Assembly (NCBI RefSeq): GCF_032062135.1
Contig: NC_092862.1
Span: forward strand, 65,673,217 to 65,737,216
Reading direction: 5' to 3'
DNA from: Pyxicephalus adspersus
Taxonomy: Eukaryota > Chordata > Amphibia > Anura > Pyxicephalidae
Length of the DNA: 64,000 nt
The translations under genes and the position numbers were made by a program. Below, one piece after another: positions 12,646-26,126 of this stretch. Positions within the stretch are counted from its first letter, which is position 1. Each line of letters starts with the position of its first letter. The notes under the pieces were generated by a model that saw nothing but the letters and a program-made list of their open reading frames with translations, searched no databases and was not told where the DNA came from.

Positions 12646-13525
12646 CTCATCATTAGTATCAGGGGTTTAGATTTAAACCTGTGTTGGTCCTGAGCAGATG
12701 CCACTCCTAGAGCCAGAAGTAAAGCTTATCCATCAGGAAGAAGATCACTCCACCACAAAGATTTTCTACCCCAACTTTCAGTTTCTTGTACTTGGTCCAG
12801 ACAGTTGGCAACCCAGACTTCTGTGGCTGCGGTACCCTCAATATATAAATTTATCAAATATAATAAATTGTTGCTAAGGGAGCAGGTGTGATCATAGAAG
12901 ATTCATTTCTACCCTTTGCTTCCCATTCCATCCAAAATGAAAACAAAATGTCTTTAGACATATTTTAAATACTTTTATTAATTTATTTACTTTAAATTTA
13001 TGTTAAGTATATACTTTAAAATTATGTTTCTCTGGAATTTAGATTCAAGAATATATTAGAAGCAGGCATCAACAATAATGGGAATGCGAAGAATAGTTTT
13101 GCAGACGTAAAGAGTATTATACGGCCACAAATCCTACCTAAGTATGCCAACTACAATGCACTGCAAAAACTTCAAAATGAACTACACAGATTCGGGGTGA
13201 AGTGCTTGATCTGTAAATGATGAGAGCAGCAATCACATCACTCAGAGGGCAACTTGGATTTAGGGTTTTGCTTCAGCTAAGGTTAATGCACATGATATAC
13301 CAACAGCACACAGCAAAGAGTTTTCATGTTTCCATCCATTTCTAACAGCTTAGAAACACCTTACAATGGCTAACACTAGAGAGTTGGCATCCTTTCAAGA
13401 TTCTGTAGTAATAGAAAAATAGCAAAACTTTGAATGAACATTGTAATTGTATTGTATTGTATAACATTGAATTGTAATGTAATTCACTTTTTATAATGGA
13501 GTGAATTGTAAGATGGACAGAACAC
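12646..13525. other. Intergenic DNA, no gene seen
   Basis: Nothing recognisable. A TTGTATTGTATTG run lies near 13448. Confidence 0.5.
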
Positions 13526-14118
13526 ATGACACATAAACTATCACGTTCCTATGGATCGTTTCTATAAAGTGATATTGTTGCCAACCTCTCCCAGTGACCT
13601 AATTTCTTAAATGATTTGTTGCCATTTTTTTACTGTACTTTTCTGCTACAGTATAATCATATCATCTTAGACATCACTCTCAGTCTCAGTCTTTTGACAC
13701 AAAAAAACTTTTTTTCATATTTGACAGAATGAAAAAATATGTTACTGCCCACAGAAAGGGAACTTAGTAAAGTGTTTTTTTTTAGAGCACTATAGCTATT
13801 TACATAGGAAATGTCCATATCAAATTATTGCAACATTTAAATAACTTTGCAAAACTATATATAAGCATCAGCTACTGTAAATTGAATCACAGTTGTACAA
13901 CCTACATACCCAGGGTCTAACAAAAGAATCATCTTCAGTAAAACAAATAGCACTGAGCATCTATGATTACTTTAATTATGATGATCCTGTAAAATAGAGG
14001 GAAGAGATGACACATAAACTAACAAGTTCCTGTGGATTGTTTCTCATATAAAGTGATATTGTTGCCAACCTCTCCCAGTGACTAAATTCCTAAATTGGTT
14101 TGTTGCCATTTATTTAGA
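13526..14118 (+). repeat. Direct duplication of a ~105-bp segment, 480 bp apart
   Basis: Segments at 13526-13632 and 14006-14118 share long exact stretches, including AAAGTGATATTGTTGCCAAC and CCTCTCCCAGTGAC, with scattered substitutions and a small insertion (TCATATAAAG against TATAAAG). The DNA between them is not obviously duplicated. This is either two fragments of one dispersed repeat or an old local duplication. Confidence 0.75.
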
Positions 14119-14949
14119 GTGTTATATGACAGCTGTATAGACTTAGTTTTTTTATACTGTAATTACTCTTTAGTCAGTAATTGATCTATTCTAGCTTATT
14201 GAGGTTTTAGTTTAATATACTTGTATACGTCATTAATTCACTAAATACTTGTCTAGAAATATTATGAATGTCATATTTGCCTGATATATGTGTATGTGTG
14301 TGTTTGCCACTTAAAATTGTAAAATAATGCACTCTGACAATGTACAGTGTATCTTTATTGCTTATACAGGTTACTATAAATGTATGTTAATAATGTAAAA
14401 AATTACCATAATTGCTTGTTTAAATGATGTTCTGTTTTACAGTTGTAACAAAAGAGATATAAAAAATGCTAATTAATAATTCACATATTATTTAAAAATT
14501 AACTTTTGTGAGCAACATGTCACCACATTATCACATGACTGTTTATGACCATTATTATTATAGATGACATTCATTTTTTAGATCCTATTTCTACATTTTA
14601 TTTCCATCTTCATTATTTTTTTCATTTTTATATGTTTTAATATGATACAAAACATTCCACATAACACAAATAATATCTGTACTGTGAGTGGAAATTACAG
14701 ACTGACAACCCTGTAACAGAAGCAAATGCATTATAGGGCACCATTGCATGCCAACCTATGCTGAAAATGTAAAAATTAGATTGTATTAAATACATTTGTA
14801 ATAAACCGAAATCTCAGTTGTCGTAGTTGATTGGTAATACAGTGTAAAGGTTAATGAAGTGTGCCGCCACAGCAGCCTGCTTTTTTAATTTATTTTGTTT
14901 GGTATTTTCACCCCTCTTGTTTTGTGTTAGTATCATTTATAGTTAGAAA
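14119..14949. other. AT-rich intergenic DNA, no gene seen
   Basis: A short GTGTGTG run occurs near 14290. No coding signal or repeat structure that I can read. Confidence 0.55.
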
Positions 14950-16475
14950 TTCAGACCATCATGGCATTTCTTCCGCCATCTCAGATCAATGCTGGCGTTG
15001 CCTTACACATAGAGGTTCCATGATCCACATCTGCTAGGCGTGCCCAATGATTTGTTGTTTTTGGGAAACGATTATAAAAATCTATAACGATTGTACCGGC
15101 TCTTATGTGCCAAATAACCCTAAGATTACTTTGCTGTCCATGATTCTGGGCTCAGTTAAAACCTTTAGGTGTACTTCGCCACTCGCCACTCACAGCTGCC
15201 AGAATGCTTATCCGGAGGTACTGGAAACAAGCTGTAACTCTGTAACGCCAGCCGTTAAAGACTGGTTAGCAGAAGTGGAAAAAATCTGACATGTGGAACA
15301 ATTATGGAACAATTAGTGGCAGAGCATGACGAAAGGATTAAAAAATTTAAATTTACTTGGTAGGCATGGGATTGGTATAGGAAATCTCCCTACTTCCGTA
15401 AGTACCTCACTTAATGGTTGTTATCAGCATATTATAGCATTAGGCAATGAGACCATGATAATAAAATTACAGTGGTACCTCGGTATAAGTCCACTTTGGA
15501 ATAAGTCCAACTTGGTATAAGTCCTGTTGGGCACATAAAATTTTGCTTGGTATACAACCTTTACTTGGTATACAACCTTTGTGCTAGAACTTGTACTGCG
15601 CGCTACCCGTATTTACCTCTCTTGAGACAAAGCCACGACTGCCCACGAGTCTCAGTACGCCAGTTGCTACCATTCAGTGAACAACCTGCGCTATAATTCT
15701 CTGTGAATTACTTACCATCTCCTCCCTTCTCAGCACCACCCTAGTAGGCACTGGGCTCCTTTTAGCAAAGTAAAGTGAGGTTAAATTTTACTTATTTTCA
15801 TTTATTTATTCTAATTGCTTTTGCATTCGTGTATTTTAGTATTAAGCAGTGTTTAATTTATTTTATACAACCCCATTATTGTATAATATTCCAATAACAA
15901 TAGGATTTTTTTTCCATGGGAACGGATTCATCATTTTCCTTTTATTTCTTATGGGAAAATATTGTTTGGTATAAGTCCTGTTTGGTATAAGACCAAGGAT
16001 CTGGAACGGATTAAGGACTTATACCAAGGTACCACTGTATATTAATTCATGGCATCTTTTGATTTCATAAACTTTTAATCCTTCTCCCTCGCACCTTCCT
16101 TCCCTCCCTCCCCTTTCCCTACTCCCCTTCTATCCCCAATCACCTGGGTTTGAATGTTGTCCGTTTTGTTTTGTCTATATAGTTTTGTTATTTGATTATT
16201 GGGCTGTACTATCAGGGTACAGAATTTTGATTGTATTTTTTATATGCATATGCATTCCAACATATCAGTCTTCTTGTGCACTGGGAAGTGGCACTGTTGG
16301 CCTCCTAGTCTGTACAAATTTAATTTTTAGGTTGTGACTGCAATTACTAGGTTGGCCTTTGTATACCTGGTTGTGTTTTCATTGTATTTTTTTTTTATTT
16401 CTACCCACTGTTTGTTGTGTTCTATGTCTATTTTAAATTAAAATCAATAAAGATATATTGTACAAAAACATATTC
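14950..16475 (+). mobile_element. L1/Tx1-like LINE 3' fragment, interrupted by a MITE
   Basis: At 15047-15289 the translation contains NPKITLLSMI and AVKDWLAEVEKI, and at 15329-15360 GLKNLNLLGRHG. This spacing and character fit the C-terminal region of L1/Tx1-type ORF2 proteins. Stops break the frame before 15047, at 15287 and again before 15326. After the nested Tigger-like insertion at 15470-16037, an A/T-rich 3' UTR continues with pyrimidine-rich CCTTCCTTCCCTCCC and ends near an AATAAA at 16446-16451 followed by an A-rich end. The 5' part is missing. The family is from recalled similarity, and the link between the coding part and the 3' UTR is inferred. Confidence 0.6.
15468..16039. mobile_element. 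pogo/Tigger-like MITE with TA duplication
   Basis: The 568-bp element (15470-16037) starts CAGTGGTACCTCGGTATAAG and ends with its near-perfect inverse, CTTATACCAAGGTACCACTG. Both sides carry TA (15468-15469, 16038-16039). The subterminal zones repeat GGTATAAGTCC and GGTATACAACC several times. CAGTGGTACC termini with TA duplication are typical of Tc1/mariner superfamily elements of the pogo/Tigger group. No transposase is encoded. Confidence 0.85.
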
Positions 16476-16534
16476 ATGTTTGCAGTTGATTTAAACTAGT
16501 AGTACTTAATCTATTAAAAATGATCCAAGTAGAC

Positions 16535-16856
16535 TTAAGCTGCGTACACACTTCCAATTTTTGTCGTTGGAAAGGATCTTTCACGATCCTTTCCAACGAC
16601 AAGGGAGTGCACGATGCATGAACAGTGCTGTACATACAGCACCGTTCATGCTCTATGGAGAGGGGAGGGGGGACCCTGCTGCGCGCTCTCCCCTTCCCTT
16701 TCATTAGGATCGGCTGTCGTCCATGGTCCGTGGATCCGGCAGGTCGGTCGTCCGGACGATGGACGACACCGACTGTACACACGGCAGATTTTCGCCCGAT
16801 AATTGGCCGATGCCGATTATCGGGCGATAAAAATCTGACGTGTGTACGTAGCTTTA
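16535..16856 (+). mobile_element. PIF/Harbinger-like MITE, copy B
   Basis: The 316-bp element (16538-16853) has termini AGCTGCGTACACAC and GTGTGTACGTAGCT and is flanked by TTA on both sides (16535-16537, 16854-16856). It differs from copy D (33.6 kb) by only about a dozen substitutions by eye plus one ~16-bp deletion in the G-rich centre, so the two inserted fairly recently. The long frames across it on both strands come from its lack of stops and are not genes. Confidence 0.9.
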
Positions 16857-17377
16857 GACCCACAGAATGATTTAGAAAACTCACAGTGAATGAAGTATCA
16901 GCAGGTATAAGCATTAAGTTATGTATCAAAGGTGCTAAAAATACAAGCAACAAAAATTCTGGGGGAATTACATTAGGTGACTCAATGATGAAGAAATATC
17001 TAGGTGTAACTATACATTGCACACGTAAAATATGCAATGCCAAGCTGCGGCCTCAAAATTTAACAAGGAATTTCTAGGAAGTTTTTACTATATTCAACCA
17101 TTTTTTGTGCAAAAGTAATCAATGATCAATGTACCACTAATAGTTTACTGGTAAATTTCTATATGTATGGGAGCACACAGCACACACACATGTGAACAAG
17201 TCAATTGTAACTAATTCTCCAAGAACATCTGTTCTTTTTCTGCTCCATATGGCTCCAAACAGAGTTGCAGTTTAATAGAGATTAAGAGAAGTGTGGGGTT
17301 TGATCAAAATTTAAGGTGTTTAAAATTTGTTGGGCCCATTCATTTTTTACATTGGGATTATTTGTTTGGTAACCATA
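16857..17377. other. Intergenic DNA, no gene seen
   Basis: Unique-looking AT-rich sequence with a short CACACA run near 17170. Confidence 0.5.
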
Positions 17378-18777
17378 AGAGCTAATGACCTAGACAGAGC
17401 TAAGTCTCAAGGCAACTTTTCCCCCCTCCTTCTCCTTGATCTTTCCTCTGCTTTTGACACTGTTGATCACCCCCTTTTAATACAAATTTTGTGCTCCATT
17501 GGTCACAGTGACATGGCTCTCTCTTGGTTTGCTTCCTATCTGCCTGACTGTTCCTTCTAAGTCTCTTCCAATGGTAATTCCTCCTCCCCCACTCTCCTCC
17601 CTGTTGGTGTTCCCCAAGGGTCAGTGGACCTGTTCTCTTTTCTCTGTACACCTTCTCTCTCTGTAGTCTCATATCCTCCTTTGGCTTACAGTACCATCTG
17701 TATGCTGATGACACTCAAATCTATCTGTCCACCCCCGACCTTTCTCCCTCAGTCCAGGATAAGGTCTCATGCTGCCTGTCAGCCATCTCATCATGGATGT
17801 CTGACCGATTCCTGAAACTCAACCTGGATAAAACAGAACTCATCATCATCCCCCCTCAAATTCCAAATCCCCCCTGACATATATCTAACTGTTAACAACA
17901 CTGTTATTCGTCCTTCCCCTCAGACACGTTGTTTTGGTGTCTCCTTTGATTCTGCCCTCTCATTTACCCCCCATATTCAGAACATTTTCAGGTCCTGTCA
18001 CTTTCATCTACGCAACATCTCCAAAATCTGCCCCTACCTGTCCCCAGAAACCACCAAACTTCTTGTACACACTCTTATCATCTCTTGTCTGGACTACTGT
18101 AACATCCTCCTCTCTGGTATTCCACTAACCCGACTCTCCCCTCTACAATCTATTATGAATGCAGCAGCCAGACTCATCCATCCTTCCCTCCGCTCCTCTT
18201 CCGCTGCATCTCTTTGCAGATCTCTACACTGACTTCCATTTCACCTTAGAATTAAATTTAAGCTCCTGTGCTTTGCCTTCAAATACCTACAAAGTTCTTG
18301 TCCCACTTATATTTCTGACCTGGTAAAAAAATACTCCCCCAGCCGCTCTCTCTGCTTCTCCAATGACCTACTACTGACTTCTTCACTCATAACCCCATCA
18401 CACGCACGGATACAAGACTTCTCTACAGCTGCTCCAATTCTCTGGAATGGTCTTCCTTGTCCTATTCGGCTTGCTCCTACTTTCTGCTCATTTAAAAGAG
18501 CACTCAAAACCCATTTTTTCAAACTTGCCTACCCATCTTCTTCTGCCTTTTGAAATCGTCACTGCTTCCCACCACTAAATATCTCCCCTCCTATTATGTG
18601 TTAATTCCCCCACCTACTAGATTGTAAGCTCTTCAGGGCAGGAGCCTCTCCTCCAGTGTCGCTGTCTTTATTTGTTTGTCATTTGCGACCCCTATTTAAT
18701 GTACAGCGCTGCGTAATATGTTGGCGCAGTAAAAATCCTGTTTATCATTACTAATAATAATAATTAATAATAATAGG
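17378..18777 (+). mobile_element. L2 LINE, 5'-truncated, reverse transcriptase broken
   Basis: This is the longest L2 copy here, about 1.4 kb. In order it encodes the RT motif DLSSAFDTVDHPLL (from 17438), then a stop at 17558-17560, GVPQGS (17606-17623), the catalytic motif YADDTQIYL in a different frame (from 17701), a [18 protein letters not shown] block (from about 17790), LWNGLP (about 18440) and the C-terminal SFKRALKTHFF (about 18490). At least one frameshift separates GVPQGS from YADD, so no protein is made. The 3' UTR has GATTGTAAGCTCTTCAGGGC and TAATGTACAGCGCTGCG and ends in (TAA)n at about 18750-18777. The endonuclease and 5' half are absent. L2 is favoured over CR1 by the RT wording and the C-terminus. 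Confidence 0.88.
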
Positions 18778-19501
18778 ACACTTTAAACTAAAAATCACCA
18801 GGGTTACCATTTGCAGCAATAGAGTCAGGAATCCTAGGCAATGTTAATGACAAAATAAAGTAGATGTCACCCAAATTCCCTGGGTTATTACTGCAGCCAA
18901 GTAAACCTGTCAAAAAGCAGCACAAGTGCAGTATACAAACAATGGTTGGTCATTGTGACTGACATCAATTTGCAATATTTGCAATATTTGGTGACATGAC
19001 TTCATGGACATACAGCAAATAAACTTGAATGCATTTCTAAAGTTAGTAGGTTAGTTTAGTTGGTAAGTATGTTTTTTTTTATTTAATTAAAGGATCTTTT
19101 TACAGTTTGTGTTCTTTTACATTTAGCTTTTTGTGGGAATGGGTATTGGGTACTTATGTTATCTACCATTTAGGGTAACAAGATATGTAAAGGAGAATGT
19201 ATACATATTAGGCCCCCAATGTTGAGAGAAGGTGTAGGGCCTAGTTTTACACAGGAGGGGTGCATGTTTGGTTCCCATCCCATCCGTTTTTTTCCCCTGT
19301 ATAAAGGGTGCTCAATTAACAAAAATGGTGTGAGGTCCCCTGTAATATTTAAACCAAATTTGGTCAGGGATATTACTCAGAATTCCCTCTCTATTACCTC
19401 AGCAGAGGGTATCTCTTCTTTTATTCCTAGTTCTGTGACAGCACCACTGAACATTGGGTCATTTTGAGTGACAATGGATTTTACATTGCTGGATGATGTC
19501 A
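18778..19501. other. Intergenic DNA, no gene seen
   Basis: AT-rich; contains a T-run near 19072. No interpretable frame. Confidence 0.5.
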
Positions 19502-19750
19502 TTAGGGCTATGTACACACGTGCAATAATTGTTGTTGGAAAGGATCTGCACAATGCATGAACAATTGTACATACAGCACCGTTCTTCTCTATGGAGAGGG
19601 GAGGGGGAGTACGACAGTGTGGCACCCTGCTGCACTCCCTCCCCCTTCACTTCCATTAAGATCGTTCGTTGTCCATCGTCCGTGGATCCACCAGGACGGT
19701 CGTTTGGACGATGAACGACGCTGTACACACGCCAGATTCACATAGCCTAA
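19502..19750 (+). mobile_element. PIF/Harbinger-like MITE, copy C, internally deleted
   Basis: The left end GGGCTATGTACACACGTGCAA, the GTTGGAAAGGATC block, the ACATACAGCACCGTTC palindrome and the GGACGGTCGTTTGGACG block follow the order seen in copies A and B. Most of the right subterminal block is deleted, leaving CATAGCC. The flanks are TTA and TAA, so the duplication has decayed or the edges are altered. Confidence 0.75.
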
Positions 19751-22700
19751 TGCTGAATCTACTTTTGGAGACATAAATAGACACAAAAAATGTACACAAA
19801 TATGTGTGTGAGTTTATTTCAAGGCTGTTTTTATTTGCTCTATTTTTTAGGTATAATATTCCTCTTGGATATCTGGTGGCTCTTTTTTAGGCAGGTTTTA
19901 TAAGCTATAAGCTTCCCCTAACAATCCTCAATTGAGGGACCATATGGGAAGAGGCTCTCTCCTTCAACAACTGCTGCTCCTATATTGTTGAGAGGCATAG
20001 GAAGACTGGTTAAAATATAATAAGCAGCATCCTACACCATGTTTTCCTTTTTTTTAGAGGGGCACCCACAATTTTTTAAGGGGAACCTCACTTTTTAGGT
20101 TTAAAAAAACCTTATTTATTTTTATGGAGCGGATCGATGGATCTGGTACTAAATGTAAACAAACAGCTTTACAGCAACTGCTGGATATAAAGTAAGTAAA
20201 GTTCTGTGGAGGAAGGGTTTCTACAGCAAAGGGGAAGAAGAGAGGCACACGGGGGCATTCAGGCAAAAACACATTACCTTAACATTTTATTTATTATTTA
20301 TATTTTATCAATGTGGACTTTAAATGCATAAAAGGAACCCACCGTCCCCTTATGTACAGTATATTTAGACCTAATGGGGCTCACTGCTAAGTGCAGATTC
20401 AGTGAACATCAGGACAATTTCAAGTCAGCTCAAACTGAACATGAGAAAGGAAACATATACAGTAGTTTTATAGAAACATCAAAATGCCTGTGATTTTTCT
20501 CTGTGTAGTACAACATACACTGCAATAAAATTTAAAAAGGCAATTTACTGACTAATCAAACCAAACTTGTGCTGGCTAGCATGTGCATTAACTAAGATTT
20601 CTAATTTTAAAAATACATGGTAAGACTAAGATATGTTATTATTTTATTGCACTGTATACAGTTTACATGTGCAGACTGATGCTTCCAAGGGCAATTATAA
20701 CTCTAATTGGATCTAAAACATACTTAGTGCTGCAGAAACCCTACAAATTATCACAAAGAAGTAAGACCAGCAAAGGTTCTTGGCTAATGTATAAAAATCA
20801 AGCAAAATATTATTTTATTAAAACATATATACTAAATTGGCTAAATCATAAAGAAATACTTTTCTACAATGGTAGGAAAAAGGGTAAGAACAGTTTTGGA
20901 GATAAATCCGAAAGAAAAAGATTGAAATCAATTTTTGGGGAGGGGTTAAGGGTGTAAATATTCAGAATAGAAGAAATAAGCAAATAACTGTGGTTCATTA
21001 TGTATAACCAGAATAGTCATCCCAATCTTCTTAATTTGTGGAGAACCAGGCAGCTATTGGTATTATAATGTGCCCTCTTGGGTGCAGAAAAAGGAAGCCC
21101 AAAACAAGGTGGGCAAACTATGTCAGTTTTAGTGGCACCCAAAAGTTTGTCTTTTTGTATGACTTAGTTCCATCAGATGACTGGAAGATCCTCTGGTGGG
21201 CCCTTAATACCTACAAATACAACACTGCTGTCCTGTCATGGAGCAGATGTGGCCCAGCAGCCACCATGATTGTTCATTGAAGCCCTGACATGACTATCAT
21301 CAATTGTCCAAGTTATTATGCACCAATGCCAGCAAATCAAGAGATGCAAGCACTGTTAGCTATTACCGATTTGTTAACCTGTATGTCATGACCAACATCA
21401 CTCAAGAAAGAACTACAGGTAATTCAGAAAAACTTCCAAAAACCTAACACAGATTTATCATCAGGTCCAGGTTTATTCAACCTTCCTGGCCTTTGTATTC
21501 TCACATAAAGGACAGATAAATGTGATATGGTACACAGTCACAAATGCAGAAAGTATCTTTTCTAAAAATGGTAAATTTTTTTCATTGCATAATATATATT
21601 CATAAACTTAAAATAATGGAGATGCGTGTGGGTGGAAAAGCTGAGCTGGATCAACATCTAACCTCTAGTTTTTGTTTCCATCCCTTCCTTTTCATAAAAT
21701 ACACTTAATCACAACTTGAAATTATCTTCTTTCTGGGAGTGCCAGAGTAACAAAGTGGCTTTAAAATAGGATAAATTATATACCGCTATCAAGGGATTAT
21801 TGTAATTTTCATGACATTACATTGTTATACAATACACTATATTGTTAAGAGATTATTTAGAATTGAACAACAACAGCATACTAGTGAATATGTCTTTAAT
21901 CAGTCATACCAATGAAACACTATTATATAATAAACTCGGAAGTACAGGGTCACTTAACAGACAATAAGAACTTGTCTCCCAACTCCCAACTTATTTCCCA
22001 TATAGCTATTGTACATAACTTTGTAACATGTCATCTGTGTAAAAAAAGGGAAACGTTGACTATAGTTCCTTTTCAATCATGGAAGACCACTTACCACATT
22101 ACAATAATTTTTTGTGGCTTCAAAAAAGTTCTAGATAGGATTCAGAATTTGTAGAGTTTCTGCACTGTTTTTCTTTCGGCAATTAAGGTACTCAAGTTGG
22201 TACTTCGAGCCATCATTGTTCCCATGATATTTCAGCATATTAAGTACCTGATGTTCTATCTTCATCTGCTAGTCATTAAAATAATATGTTTTGGGAAGCA
22301 ACAATCTACTTACATACATACACATCTACATACAATGCAGATTTTTGCATCTGATCCGAGCTGTTTTTTTTTGCTTCATAAATCAATGTGAAAAGAAAAA
22401 CGTAAGCAGCACAATTCAACCTAAAAGCAACCCAGACATTGGTATTCCAAAAACATGTGAAAGTATAAAACATCACCATGCATGTGAAGTCCATCAACCC
22501 ATGCTCTTTCATTGCCTTAATGCTGCTTGTATAAGATTAGAATATCCCAGGTCATTAACACATTCACAAATAGTAGCGGGTACTGTTATCTGCTAAAGGA
22601 AAACAATTCTGTATCTTCCTATAGTAATGATAACGTGAAATAAAAAAGCAAGCATACTCTGCCTGTGTATGAACTTGGTGAGACCTAGAAAAACCACATA

Positions 22701-23489
22701 TATGGATTTTGTTATTCTACGTTAAAATTAGAAAAAAAAGTCTTGGTGGAGTCTCAGGTCAAAGCAATGGAGAAAACATAACCTATCTATATACACAAGT
22801 ACAGATATGTAGACCTAGATACTTTCTGCTAGTCATGCTAATGATAAATTCATATTTTTAACCAGTACAATACAGTTGCTTGCAGTAGCATTGTTATACA
22901 TTTTTTCAGATGCTAATTGAAGAGTCAAAGAGTAGTTTTGCTGCTCCAACCACCTCCACAAACTTGAAATAGCTTAGTCTTAATTTTAAAAAAGTGAAAC
23001 AAAATGCTCTGCTCGGCTTTGCAACAACTTGCAAAAACCTGCACAAGTTGGAAATATGGAACATTTACTTAACTGAATGATATTTGCAATCTATTTAGCA
23101 TAAAACAAATTGTCATAAGTTACTACATTTATTCATTAATCCCCAGCATACTTAATTATGTCTTTTATAGACACAAACAACTTCAGCTATATTTTAGGAC
23201 ATAGTAATGAGCCAGGAAAGTTTATTACAATCATTTTAATGGTTGACCAGCCCATGTGTATCCAATCATAGCATTGAATGTATTAGAAAAGGCAATTCGA
23301 CAATTATATAACCCTCTTCTTTCTGTGTCTGGGAAATAATGTATTGAAAAAATGCAAACGTAGCAGTTCTATGCAGAGGACAGTGAGAAATCAGCAGATA
23401 AGCAAGCACTGTTCACTGGAATTGAATTTTAGGTGTGTGTATAGACAAAACATTGCTTTTTTGTTCTTTGTAGGGAAGGATATGACTGC
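19751..23489. other. Long AT-rich intergenic stretch, no gene seen
   Basis: Frames at 20667-20957 and 21038-21280 are open for 80-96 codons but show no family resemblance, are lysine- or AT-driven, and have no splice context that I can defend. No repeat with readable ends was found. Confidence 0.5.
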
Positions 23490-23720
23490 CTTTTAGGTTT
23501 GTATTATTGTCTGCATCCCACTAGAAGGATTCCCTCCTCTTGATACATCCTGATTATTGTTACTGGGATAGAAATACATGGGATCCAGAACAGAGAAGAG
23601 ATTATGAGATTCTGAAGAAGAGATTCTACCTTCAAAACAAGAAAAGAGGGGAATCCAAAGGGGACACCTGTTTCTGTGACAGCTCTTCAAGACAGAAATT
23701 TTCAGGGAATAACAAAAAAT
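23490..23720. repeat. Unclassified moderately GC/purine-rich block
   Basis: A purine-rich block (AGAGAAGAGATTATGAGATT, GAAAAGAGGGGAATCCAAAG) contains short frames on both strands. It resembles a dispersed repeat fragment in composition, but I cannot name a family or define ends. Confidence 0.25.
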
Positions 23721-26126
23721 GACAGGGTTTCAACCCTTCCTAGATGTAGAAGTAGAAAAATAAAACTTTTCAAATATACTAGGGACTTTAGAGGAATACA
23801 AATAACTTACAGGGAACAAAAATTCAATAAAACACAAATCCATCCCCATCCATATGTGACCCATAGCTGAGGACAGCAGAGGCACACCTCTTGACATGGA
23901 ACAGATGGGGAGAAGTTGATCCAACCACAAAATCAATGAAGTACTAAATTTTATTTTAAACACACTTATTTTCAGTTCAGCAATTGTGAATCCTAACTGC
24001 ACCTTAGTGAAATGTTATCTGCATAAATCATGTGTCTGCACAGGTCCACTCCACAAACACTAATGGAGGCCATCCTAAATGTAAATAGAACAGCGTTGGT
24101 TATACAGTATATACACTTTAAAGGGGGCATTGGACTCCTGCATTGCAATCCTGTTTGAATGTCAATTGGTTTTCTTATGGTTATAATCTATTTATAGTTT
24201 CTAAATGACATAAAATAAAGGTAGTTCAACCATAAATAAAAATTTCATGAAAATATACCTAAAGACATAGGTAACATAAACGTTTGTGTTGGGTAAATAG
24301 AAATAGGTGTTACAAAGTCTGCCTGGTCCCACTTGCATAGCTTTCCATTCCCCTTTATTGGACAGGTCATATTATATTAAATAAACTACATTAATGAATT
24401 AATGAGCTGAAAATTATATGGTTAGTTACATTGCAGGGTCATTAATCATTATGGCTGTACAATATAGCAAGGCACTGCAATACACATGTGTTATGGTGAC
24501 TTTCATTTCCAAAAATGGCAGATGTTCATTTTTTTGGGGGGTCATTACCAGCCTATGTATTTAGTTAGCACTGAACCAAACTTAAGCCAAGGAATAAATG
24601 CTAGTTTAGTTTTAGGGGGTGTAAAAAGCAGGTTTACCTTGCTCCCACAGGTTCCTCTTCCATAAAACATCCACACAAAGGCCATCTCAGTGACTGATGT
24701 CATCCCCTACAATAAAGCACCAATAGTCCTGTACTGTAAGTCAGGATGTCAAAGGTCCGCACAGTCCAATTTAAGTCCAATTCAAGAAAAGCCAGAGCAT
24801 CTTCTGGGTTAGCAAGGGATGGTACAAATACATTTATTGATTACATAGACCCTAGTAGTTTTTTTAATCCTGAGTTTAACTTTTTTATATTATGAATTTG
24901 CATTTTTTATGTTAATATCCGGTAACCCAACTATTTTGGGTATTTTGGACATATTAAAAAAGTATACCTTTTTGCATCTGTGAATAATAGAATTGTGGTA
25001 GAAATGTTGTAAAATGGATTTGTTTTTATATGAATCAGTTTCCAGGTATCTTTGATCCATTGTTCCCGGTTTGTGAGGGTGTGGTTATTCTACAGCTAGA
25101 TAAACATGTTCATTAATAATATTGATGTTAGAATTTGATTTAGAGAAAACCTAACCACACAAAGGCATATTGCTAGCATGAAAGTCATATTTGGTTCAAA
25201 ACACATTAAATCCTTATGATTAATCTCTTTCTACTGTGAAATAAAGAAATGATGTGGTTTCAGTATTCACTGTAAATGTCTTTCATGTAATATAACATTA
25301 TAAAGTAACATTCTCTTGTTCTTTACACTATAGTCATAAACACTTTGCAATGATCAAGAAGTTATAAACTCATTCTTTAATTCCATCTGTTTCAAAATTG
25401 CAGATCAAGCCACATATTTTTTAAATTGAACAAAATTAAATTCATATTTTTGTACCGGTTTCTGTAAGATCAGAAAGTGTTTATTTGGAGATACTGTAAA
25501 CTCACCATCTGTGTCCCTAAAGATCTGTTGTAACTGAATTTAGACAAATTAAAGTGACATCAAAAACTGACATTTCTGCATACAAGAAAATTAAACCATC
25601 TAACCATTTCTGATATTGCTCCAGCAGTGAAATCTGTGTTTCAGGGTTGAACACCTACTGTGACTTTTTGTTGTGGGTAATTTCAGAAAAAAAAGAAACA
25701 CAAAAATGGTCAGAAGGTACATTTTTAGAACATCTGACCAAAGATATAATTTTGTATAAGCACCATACCTTATGTCATGTGATTATTCTTGTAAAAAATA
25801 ATGCTAGGATGCTCTATTGGGAGCAGCATGTGGTTTGCTTTATATGCAGAGGATACGTCTTAGCTATACATACCAACAAACAATAGAAGACATTGCTCAT
25901 TTCGTTTCTCTTGAACTACAAAGAGCTTTTTGGATACTCTCGATCTCCCCTGCCTTTTTTTCTTTACAGTTGTTGTTCTGAATATGACATGTTTGGCCAG
26001 ATATCCGCAATGGTTGACACAATTTGTACATTTTGGCACTTAGTAAGACCTCTTTTATCCCTACTAATCTAGACATTAGCCTTGATTTTCATTATGGCAA
26101 ACACAGCAAAAAAGAACAGAGATAAT
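23721..26126. other. AT-rich intergenic DNA, no gene seen
   Basis: No recognisable repeat termini or coding regions. The frame at 25647-25886 (79 codons) is AT-rich and lacks similarity to anything I know. Confidence 0.5.

Noticed and set aside
16474..17043. 189-codon open frame on the minus strand
   Set aside because: A large part is the translation of Harbinger-like MITE copy B read backwards; no domain and no host-gene features.
20667..21280. Two consecutive + strand frames of 96 and 80 codons
   Set aside because: No similarity that I recognise, no shared frame, and no defensible splice sites between them.
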